A stretch of DNA of 64,000 nt. Source: Hellea sp965224755 (lineage in GTDB: Bacteria > Pseudomonadota > Alphaproteobacteria > Caulobacterales > Maricaulaceae). The notes under the pieces are model-generated. The model saw only the letters and a list, made by a program, of their open reading frames with translations, was not told where the DNA came from and searched no databases. The stretch covers positions 186,001 to 250,000 of the forward strand of contig OZ245061.1 in the NCBI GenBank assembly GCA_965224755.1, given 5' to 3'. Both the position numbers and the translations under genes were made by a program. This document shows, piece after piece, positions 58,584 to 64,000 of this stretch (positions are counted from its first letter, which is position 1; the number at the start of each line of letters is the position of its first letter).

Positions 58584-59159
58584 TCAACTCTGCGCGCCTG
58601 CTCGTTTTTGCCGCCTGCGCCGAACTAAAAAAGCGGTTAGCGCCAAGAGGCCTAGCGCGATGACTCCGCCGATGATTTTGAGAATCTTCGCCATCATTTG
58701 CAGCCCCGCCAAAGCCGGTGAGGTCTTATAATCCTCCGCATGGATATTGACCAATATGCAGCACTCGCCTTGGGCGCCCAAAGCGTAACGTGTTGTCACT
58801 AGCATAAAACCCTCTGTCATTTTGACTTCATAGCTCAGGCTATAGGTTTTTGATTTTTGTTTGCCATCTGAGCCGCTGTAATTGACGCTGCTATTGGCAT
58901 TGGCGGCAACAATATCGCGCTGCAATTCTGTCCCTTCGGGGATTTTGCTCAGTAAAATATCAATTTGACTTTGCGCGGCAACATTACCTTCGGCAAGATT
59001 AAAAGCCTCTCGCACGAGAGACATATCGCGCTTAACCAAAGCATCAATATGAGCGGCCGTATTAGCGCGAATATCTTCCGGAACCATTTTATTGGCCATG
59101 TCTTGAATTGAACAAGCGGCCAAGCATAAAACTGCGAATAAACCCAAGATGATTTTCAT
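58584..59159 (-). CDS. lipoprotein with a C-terminal membrane helix, function unknown
   Basis: A 191-residue protein with a lipoprotein signal (MKIILGLFAVLCLAAC, lipobox LAAC) and an unusual second hydrophobic helix near the C-terminus (IIGGVIALGLLALTAFLV) followed by a very basic tail (RRRRQKRAGAQS). The middle region (NLAEGNVAAQSQIDILLSKIPEGTEL, YSLSYEVKMTEGFMLVTTRYAL; cited in part) is helical then strand-rich. A protein with both lipid anchor and transmembrane helix would bridge or lie along the inner membrane. I do not know the family. It is co-directional with pnp; the pnp terminator lies 35 bp upstream of it. Confidence 0.65.
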   Translation of the reverse strand: MKIILGLFAVLCLAACSIQDMANKMVPEDIRANTAAHIDALVKRDMSLVREAFNLAEGNVAAQSQIDILLSKIPEGTELQRDIVAANANSSVNYSGSDGKQKSKTYSLSYEVKMTEGFMLVTTRYALGAQGECCILVNIHAEDYKTSPALAGLQMMAKILKIIGGVIALGLLALTAFLVRRRRQKRAGAQS

Positions 59160-59193
59160 ATTTTATGATATGCATATCCAGCGAAGCGGCGCA

Positions 59194-59218
59194 ATAAAAA
59201 ACCCGGCACAGGGCCGGG
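59194..59218 (-). terminator. rho-independent terminator of the pnp operon
   Basis: On the minus strand CCCGGC (59218-59213) pairs with GCCGGG (59207-59202) over CCTGT and is followed by six T then ATT. It ends transcription that started from rpsO/pnp. Confidence 0.9.
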
Positions 59219-59272
59219 CTTCTTCATTATCGCTGGAATATCCCCGCTCAAGGCGGGAAACAAAAGAAGAGT

Positions 59273-61483
59273 TTAGTCTTCCTTTTTCTTACGCGGGCGA
59301 CGTGCGCGTTTTGGTTTTTCTTCGTCTCCGCCTTTGTCGCCGCCTTTATCATCACTGGACTCATTATCCTCGCGCGCGATTTCGAGGCCTGTTTTTTGGT
59401 CAACAAATTTCATGGCGAGGCGAACCTTGCCGCGATTGTCAAAGCCCATGAGCTTAACATAAACATCTTGCCCTTCGGTCAGATGATCGGAGGGATGATT
59501 AACGCGTTCTGGCAGAATTTGAGAGACATGGACAAGCCCGTCTTTCTTGCCAAAGAAGTTCACAAATGCTCCAAAATCGACGACTTTAACAACTTTACCT
59601 TTATAGATCACGCCGACTTCGGGATCAGCGGTCAAGCCGTGAATCCATTCGCGGGCCGCGTCGATAGCTTTCTTATCCGTCGAGGCGATTTTGATCGTGC
59701 CGTCATCTTCGACAGAGACGCGCGCGCCTGTTGTGTCGACGATTTCGCGGATGACCTTACCGCCTGTGCCGATGACGTCGCGGATTTTATCAACCGGGAT
59801 TTTCATGGTTTCAATACGCGGCGCAAACTCGCCAACTTCGTCGCGAGATTCGGTCAGGGCTTTGTTCATCTCGTTGAGGATATGAATACGTCCGCCATTG
59901 GCCTGCTCTAGCGCCGTCGTCATGATCTCTTCGCTAATACCGGCGATCTTAATATCCATTTGCAGGGACGTAATGCCTTCGCTTGTGCCTGCGACTTTAA
60001 AGTCCATATCGCCAAGGTGATCTTCATCGCCGAGAATATCAGAGAGAACAGCCATGCCGTCATCGTCTTTGATCAAGCCCATAGCAATCCCGGAAACGGG
60101 ACGCTTGAGCGGAACACCCGCATCCATCATCGCCAGAGAACACCCGCAAACTGTCGCCATAGAAGACGAGCCGTTTGATTCCATAATCTCGGAAACGAGG
60201 CGTATGGTGTAGGGAAAGTCTTCTGCGCTAGGCAGAACAGCCTGCAAAGCGCGCCATGCCAATTTACCGTGGCCCATCTCGCGGCGATTAGTGCCGCCCA
60301 TACGGCCCGCTTCACCAACAGAATAAGGCGGAAAATTATAATGCAGCAGGAACTTGTTTTTGATTGTGCCGGTGAGTTGATCAATAAATTGTTCGTCTTC
60401 TGAGGTGCCGAGCGTGGCCACACATAATGCCTGTGTCTCGCCGCGCGTAAACAAAGCAGAGCCGTGCGTGCGGGGCAGGATACCGGCCTCGGAAACAATC
60501 GGGCGAACTTCGTCAAGTTTACGGCCATCAATACGTTTGCCTGTTTTGATGACAGAGGAGCGAACTGTGGTCGACTCGATGGATTTAAACACATCGGAGA
60601 AGACATTGTCTTTCATGCCGTCCGGATTGTCTTCGGAAGCGCCGAGCGCGTCCCAAGCTTCGGTGCGAACTTCGCGCAGAGCGTCCTGACGTTCCATTTT
60701 GTCGGTCTTTTTATAGGCCGCTTTGATGCCTTTCTCGGCGATCTTTTTCATCGCTTTCTTCTCAGAAGTGAGATCAGGCACAACAAAGTCCCAAGCTGGC
60801 TTACCGGCTTTTTTGGTCAGTTTCTTAATCGCGGCAATAACCTCTTCGCAACTCTCATGCGCGTACATAACGGCGCCGAGCATTTGCTCTTCGGTCAGTT
60901 CTTTAGCTTGCGATTCGACCATCATCACGGCGTCTTCTGTGCCGGCAACAACGAGGTCAAGTTCTGACTCTACGAGTTCGTCAATCGTTGGGTTAAGCAC
61001 ATAATCGCCGTCGATCAGGCCAACGCGCGCGGCGGCAATCGGGCCTTGGAACGGCACGCCTGAAATAGACAGCGCTGCAGAAGCTGCGATCATGCCGAGG
61101 ACATCAGGCTCGTTTTCCAGATCGTGCTGGAGAACCGTAATCACGACCTGCACTTCGTTTTTAAAGCCCTTAGGGAAGAGCGGGCGAATAGGACGGTCGG
61201 TTAAGCGAGCGATCAATGTCTCGCGCTCTGTCGGGCGGCCTTCGCGTTTAAAATAGCCGCCGGGGATTTTGCCGGCTGCGTAGAATTTTTCCATATAATT
61301 GACAGTCAGCGGGAAAAAGCTTTGTCCGGGTTTTTCGGATCTTTTTGCGCAGACTGTGGCAAGGAGAACGGTTTCTCCGTAGCTGGCGAGAACCGCGCCA
61401 TCGGCTTGGCGGGCCATGCCGCCGGTTTCGAGTTTGAGTGGACGTCCGGCCCACTCGATTTCTACTGTGTGTTTATCAAACAT
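59273..61483 (-). CDS. pnp: polynucleotide phosphorylase
   Basis: A 736-residue 3'-5' phosphorolytic exoribonuclease, the core of RNA decay. Blocks: VEIEWAGRPLKLETGGMARQADGAVLASYGETVLLATV, GGYFKREGRPTERETLIARLTDRPIRPLFP, NFPPYSVGEAGRMGGTNRREMGHGKLAWRAL, SNGSSSMATVCGCSLAMMDAGVPLK (parts cited: RPTERETL, GEAGRMGG, NGSSSMATVCG). Then a KH domain (VIGTGGKVIREIVDTTGA) and an S1 domain (GVIYKGKVVKVVDFGAFVNFFGKKDGLVHVSQI). The tail is acidic then basic. I start at ATG 61483; ATG 61492 is an alternative with a weak site. It lies downstream of rpsO with a structured spacer. Confidence 0.97.
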   Translation of the reverse strand: MFDKHTVEIEWAGRPLKLETGGMARQADGAVLASYGETVLLATVCAKRSEKPGQSFFPLTVNYMEKFYAAGKIPGGYFKREGRPTERETLIARLTDRPIRPLFPKGFKNEVQVVITVLQHDLENEPDVLGMIAASAALSISGVPFQGPIAAARVGLIDGDYVLNPTIDELVESELDLVVAGTEDAVMMVESQAKELTEEQMLGAVMYAHESCEEVIAAIKKLTKKAGKPAWDFVVPDLTSEKKAMKKIAEKGIKAAYKKTDKMERQDALREVRTEAWDALGASEDNPDGMKDNVFSDVFKSIESTTVRSSVIKTGKRIDGRKLDEVRPIVSEAGILPRTHGSALFTRGETQALCVATLGTSEDEQFIDQLTGTIKNKFLLHYNFPPYSVGEAGRMGGTNRREMGHGKLAWRALQAVLPSAEDFPYTIRLVSEIMESNGSSSMATVCGCSLAMMDAGVPLKRPVSGIAMGLIKDDDGMAVLSDILGDEDHLGDMDFKVAGTSEGITSLQMDIKIAGISEEIMTTALEQANGGRIHILNEMNKALTESRDEVGEFAPRIETMKIPVDKIRDVIGTGGKVIREIVDTTGARVSVEDDGTIKIASTDKKAIDAAREWIHGLTADPEVGVIYKGKVVKVVDFGAFVNFFGKKDGLVHVSQILPERVNHPSDHLTEGQDVYVKLMGFDNRGKVRLAMKFVDQKTGLEIAREDNESSDDKGGDKGGDEEKPKRARRPRKKKED

Positions 61484-61539
61484 ATCGTACATTTCTTTCT
61501 ATCGTCGTACATATAAATGGGCGATTTCATTTCAGCCCA

Positions 61540-61665
61540 TAATTTGCGCAGATATTGCGCGGTTTGCACATTCTCATAATGTGCGAAAGGCCACCACTTG
61601 GTTTCTCTTGGGGCGGCCTTTAAATTCTTGGGGCTTATGCAGTGCAATTTGTGTTTCATTTAAAC
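61540..61665 (-). promoter_or_regulatory. structured leader of pnp
   Basis: Between the pnp start and the rpsO terminator the transcript can form several stems: GCACATT/AATGTGC (61566-61584) and AAAGGCC/GGCCTTT (61586-61621, long loop), plus a smaller GCGCA/TGCGC stem. In enterobacteria the pnp leader forms hairpins cut by RNase III and PNPase for autoregulation; the same role is plausible here but the sequence is not recognisably similar. Confidence 0.4.
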
Positions 61666-61669
61666 GAAG

Positions 61670-61710
61670 AGTCTCAAAAATTGGGCGAAGAAAGCCCACT
61701 TTTTGAGACT
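61670..61710 (-). terminator. hairpin between rpsO and pnp
   Basis: AGTCTCAAAAA (61670-61680) pairs with TTTTTGAGACT (61700-61710), and GGGC (61683-61686) with GCCC (61694-61697) with one mismatch between. On the minus strand the stem ends GCCCAATTTTT, so it can act as a (partial) terminator after rpsO and before pnp. Confidence 0.75.
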
Positions 61711-61728
61711 GCTCATACACAATTTGCA

Positions 61729-61998
61729 TTAGTGGCGCAGACCCAGTTTTCCGATAAGCGCCGTATAACGACCCTCATCTTTGGTTTTCAAATAAGCCAA
61801 AAGAGACCGGCGTTTCGCGACCATGGCCAGAAGCCCGCGGCGTGAATGGTTGTCTTTTTTGTTGGTTTTGAAATGTTCCGTCAGTGTCTTGATGCGGTCT
61901 GTTAGGATCGCGACTTGAACTTCGGGGGATCCGGTATCACCGGATTTAGTAGCATATTCTGTGATCAGCGCAGCTTTGCGCTCTGGTGTGATCGACAT
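61729..61998 (-). CDS. rpsO: 30S ribosomal protein S15
   Basis: An 89-residue protein: MSITPERKAALITEYATKSGDTGSPEVQVAILTDRI, cited as TGSPEVQVAILT, with LTEHFKTNKKDNHSRRGLLAMVAKRRSLLAYLK typical of S15. GGAGA precedes the ATG. S15 binds 16S rRNA and represses its own translation. It lies between truB (19 bp upstream) and pnp, the standard order. Confidence 0.98.
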   Translation of the reverse strand: MSITPERKAALITEYATKSGDTGSPEVQVAILTDRIKTLTEHFKTNKKDNHSRRGLLAMVAKRRSLLAYLKTKDEGRYTALIGKLGLRH

Positions 61999-62017
61999 CG
62001 TATATCTCCGTTTTCGT

Positions 62018-62923
62018 TTACAAATTAAACACTCTCTTGGGTTTCAAAAAACCTTCGTGAGTATCGCAAAGAGCGACCGCCTTATCTTCCCACATAGCCA
62101 AAACCGTTTCGGTTTCTGCGGCAATGTCAGAAGGGGTGAGGACAATCGCCCGTCCTTGTTTCAGGTTTTTGGCGTCTTGCTCTGTTATGGCCAGTACCGG
62201 GATGTCGTCCAGTGCGGTCTCAACAGGGCGCAATGCCTCTAAAACGCCGCCCCTATGGCAGAGTTTCTCAAGCGCGTCTAGTGTAAAAGACGCCTCTAAT
62301 GTGAACGGCCCAACGCGAGTGCGGCGCAGCATTGTGACATGTCCGCAGGTTCCAAGAACTGCCGCCAAATCCCGCGCGAGGGAGCGGATATAAGTGCCTT
62401 TCCCGCAGGCGACCGAGAATGTGGCACTATTTTCGTCCATATCGGTCAATTCAAAGTTTTCGACGGTGACTTGGCGGGATTTCAATTCCACAACCTCGCC
62501 TGAACGCGCCAGATCATAGGAGCGCTTGCCGTCCACTTTAATCGCCGAAAAACGCGGCGGGACTTGCTCTATATCACCGATAAACGATGGCAGCACAGCC
62601 AGAATAGCCGCCTTTGAGGGACGCACTTCAGACGTTTCCGTCACCTTCCCTTCGGCGTCCCATGTGTCGGTATTCTCGCCCCATGTCACCGCAAATTGAT
62701 AGCCCTTCGCCCCGTCCACCATATAAGGCATAGTCTTAGTCGCCTCGCCCAGCGCTATCGGGAGTATCCCCGTAGCCAGCGGGTCCAGCGTTCCCGCATG
62801 TCCCGCCTTCTGCGCTTGAAACAGCCAGCGCACCTTGCCCACAGCCGAAGTTGAGCCCAAACCAAGCGGCTTGTCCAAAACCACCCAACCATGAACGGGA
62901 TTGCCTTTGCGTTTACGGGGCAT
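62018..62923 (-). CDS. truB: tRNA pseudouridine(55) synthase
   Basis: A 301-residue enzyme that makes pseudouridine 55 of tRNA. It starts MPRKRKGNPVHGWVVLDKPLGLGSTSAV and the catalytic Asp lies in AGHAGTLDPLATGILPIALGEATK (cited as GTLDPLATG), then GTYIRSLARDLAAVLGTCGHVTMLRRTRVGPF (cited as GTYIRSLARDL). I start at ATG 62923, which has AAGGA upstream; the frame from 62968 extends under the lipoprotein gene. rpsO follows; upstream the usual rbfA is separated by an opposite-strand lipoprotein gene. Confidence 0.96.
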   Translation of the reverse strand: MPRKRKGNPVHGWVVLDKPLGLGSTSAVGKVRWLFQAQKAGHAGTLDPLATGILPIALGEATKTMPYMVDGAKGYQFAVTWGENTDTWDAEGKVTETSEVRPSKAAILAVLPSFIGDIEQVPPRFSAIKVDGKRSYDLARSGEVVELKSRQVTVENFELTDMDENSATFSVACGKGTYIRSLARDLAAVLGTCGHVTMLRRTRVGPFTLEASFTLDALEKLCHRGGVLEALRPVETALDDIPVLAITEQDAKNLKQGRAIVLTPSDIAAETETVLAMWEDKAVALCDTHEGFLKPKRVFNL

Positions 62924-62991
62924 TATTTTTCCTTGCACTTTAAAGTTTTTGTGGTTTAGTGGGATCACTTATTATCTTTGAGGGGAATTCC

Positions 62992-63330
62992 ATGAAAACG
63001 AAACTATTGTTAGCCTTAGCATGTGCGTTAATATTAACTGCCTGCGCCACAAAGCCCGAAAACATCACTCCTCAATATGTTAGCACTACACAATATACTG
63101 ATTTATCCTGCAAGCAACTCGGTATGGAGCTGGCCCGTCACGAAGACGCTTTAGCGGTCGCATCAGGTGAACAAAGGAAAGCGCGTTCGAACGATACACT
63201 TGGCGTAATTTTTCTTGGACTACCCGTGTCTTCACTATCTGGGAGTAACAAAGCGAGTTACATTGCACAGTTAAAAGGGCAGATAGAAGCAATGAATAAA
63301 ACTACTACATTAAAAAATTGCGGCAGTTAG
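62992..63330 (+). CDS. small lipoprotein of an uncharacterised alphaproteobacterial family
   Basis: A 112-residue lipoprotein (signal KLLLALACALILTAC, lipobox LTAC). Mature part: YTDLSCKQLGMELARHEDAL, then SNDTLGVIFLGLPVSSLSGSN and KGQIEAMNKTTTLKNC, with two conserved Cys. The D-T-x-G-x-x-x-x-GLPVSSLSG segment is common in small lipoproteins of this class, function unknown. GAGGGG precedes the ATG at 62992. It lies on the opposite strand between truB and rbfA and is AT-richer than both, so it looks inserted into the rbfA-truB operon. Confidence 0.85.
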   Translation: MKTKLLLALACALILTACATKPENITPQYVSTTQYTDLSCKQLGMELARHEDALAVASGEQRKARSNDTLGVIFLGLPVSSLSGSNKASYIAQLKGQIEAMNKTTTLKNCGS

Positions 63331-63355
63331 TTTCTCAATAATATCAATCTATTTA

Positions 63356-63383
63356 GCCGCTCTTACAGTAGGGCGGCCTTTTT
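63356..63383 (+). terminator. weak rho-independent terminator after the lipoprotein gene
   Basis: GCCGC (63356-63360) pairs with GCGGC (63373-63377) over 12 bases, followed by CTTTTT. The stem is short. Confidence 0.5.
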
Positions 63384-63761
63384 CTATCCTAAATCCTGCT
63401 GCACCTTCGGCTGACCCAGTAATTTCGTCATGTCTTCCGCCGTGTCGAAACTTCGGTCAGCGACGAATTTCAGGCGCGGGGTTGATTTCATTTCCATTTC
63501 TTTGCCCAGCCGTCCGCGCAGGAAACTGGCGCAGCGCTGCAGGGCCGCAATCACCTTATCGGTGTCCCCGCCGCCAAGCGGAATCGCGTAAACCAAAGCG
63601 TGGCGGAGATCGGGCGAGGCCCGGACTTCGGAAATGGTCACGGAAACACCCTTAAGGTCAGGGTCGCGCAGATTTTCCCTAGCCAAAATCTCGGCAAGGG
63701 CGCGGCGGATAAGCTCTCCGGCTTTAAGCTGGCGCTGCGAAGGGGGTTTGTTTTTGGTCAT
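63384..63761 (-). CDS. rbfA: 30S ribosome-binding factor A
   Basis: A 125-residue RbfA that binds the 30S subunit during late 16S maturation. Typical parts: SQRQLKAGELIRRALAEILAREN, GVSVTISEVRASPDLRHALVYAIPLGG, ASFLRGRLGKEMEMKSTPRLKFVADRSFDTAEDMTKLL (cited as VRASPDLRHALVY, LRGRLGKEM, TPRLKFVAD). I start at ATG 63761; the longer frame from 63803 adds 14 residues that overlap the toxin gene end. Normally rbfA follows infB; here a toxin-like gene lies upstream. Confidence 0.95.
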   Translation of the reverse strand: MTKNKPPSQRQLKAGELIRRALAEILARENLRDPDLKGVSVTISEVRASPDLRHALVYAIPLGGGDTDKVIAALQRCASFLRGRLGKEMEMKSTPRLKFVADRSFDTAEDMTKLLGQPKVQQDLG

Positions 63762-63783
63762 ATGTTTACTTAATTGGAGCTTA

Positions 63784-64000
63784 CTAAATGGGCCGGGCGG
63801 CACTGTGTATGATGCGTTCTATCGTAATGTCTTCATCTATTACACGGTAAAAAACATGATGTTGTTGGCTAGGAAATTTTCGCAGGTGAGCCATAGCCTC
63901 AATCCGCATGCCAAGGTGAGGGTGTTTGCATAAAAGAGAAATGTCAGACTTTAAACCTTCGGCATATGTCCCAGCACGCAGAACACCGTATTCCAGGCGT
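63784..64000 (-). CDS. RelE/ParE-family toxin, N-terminus outside the window
   Basis: The last 71 residues of a frame entering from the right edge: ...GVLRAGTYAEGLKSDISLL, then HPHLGMRIEAMAHLRKFPSQQHHVFYRVIDEDITIERIIHSAARPI and a TAG at 63784 (cited in parts: RKFPSQQHHVFYRV, ITIERIIH). The pattern R-x-F-x5-H-x-V-x-Y-R-V...I-x-I-x-R-I-x-H is that of ParE/RelE toxins, which inhibit gyrase or cleave mRNA. The antitoxin would lie further right, outside the window. Its end is 22 bp from the rbfA start. Confidence 0.8.
   Translation of the reverse strand, partial: RLEYGVLRAGTYAEGLKSDISLLCKHPHLGMRIEAMAHLRKFPSQQHHVFYRVIDEDITIERIIHSAARPI

Overview
The window reads as a stretch of an alphaproteobacterial chromosome, moderately GC-rich with AT-richer accessory genes. 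Support: the order rbfA-truB-rpsO-pnp, the argJ/PPIase/secA cluster, alphaproteobacterial families (DUF1178, DUF2853, TorF-type porin, phasin), and several perfect CtrA-type sites (TTAA-N7-TTAAC) in front of genes. A Caulobacter/Hyphomonas/Maricaulis-like relative is my guess; the genus cannot be fixed from the sequence. I found no tRNA, rRNA, CRISPR array, prophage or insertion sequence. Almost everything is core metabolism and information processing, with a few unusual fusions and control regions.

Layout. 1-3.8 kb: two tandem GNAT acetyltransferases behind malate dehydrogenase; divergent from them a membrane-anchored ribbon-helix-helix protein with a 13-bp direct repeat upstream; zapE preceded by a 34-residue membrane peptide gene. 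3.9-9.3 kb: multi-repeat membrane protein, arsenate reductase, lipoprotein, acyltransferase, dapD, methyltransferase, UPF0178 protein. 9.5-13.8 kb: rpmI-rplT, ffh with a hairpin leader, then ribosomal protein S16 carrying a long Ala/Lys/Glu linker and a C-terminal DUF2853 domain, followed by a phasin-like protein with nearly the same DUF2853 domain. 13.8-18.7 kb: a serine hydrolase frameshifted away from its signal peptide, MarC protein, an SPFH/Arc/DUF4177 operon, a glycosyltransferase. 18.8-22.9 kb: class I ribonucleotide reductase alpha subunit under a CtrA-type site and a pair of NrdR boxes, an outer-membrane protein behind two CtrA-type sites, a YebC protein.

22.9-36.2 kb: glutamate-synthase-like FMN protein, DUF389 protein, secreted DUF1570-type protease, aspartokinase, ubiG, an orphan ParB-like protein behind two tandem CtrA-type sites, the comF-grxC-nitrilase-DUF1178 operon, a methyltransferase, and the PPIase-argJ-mutT operon. 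36.2-42.2 kb: secA, TorF-like porin, accA, metallo-hydrolase. 42.2-47.9 kb: a leucine/isovalerate degradation locus (TetR regulator, methylcrotonyl-CoA carboxylase beta and alpha, isovaleryl-CoA dehydrogenase) with a clear operator-promoter; the alpha subunit has an AT-rich central block. 48-58.4 kb: nitroreductase, DUF1801, RidA, FemAB-like, DUF2007 and HIT genes, a DPP III-like lipoprotein peptidase, ptsP, and modABC. 58.5-64 kb: a lipoprotein, then pnp, rpsO, truB and rbfA on the minus strand, with a plus-strand lipoprotein gene inserted between truB and rbfA and a partial RelE/ParE-type toxin at the right edge.

The most unusual items are the two adjacent DUF2853 fusions (ribosomal S16 and phasin), the membrane-tethered ribbon-helix-helix protein with its repeat, the cluster of CtrA-type sites including those before the ParB-like gene, and the compact liu operator-promoter.
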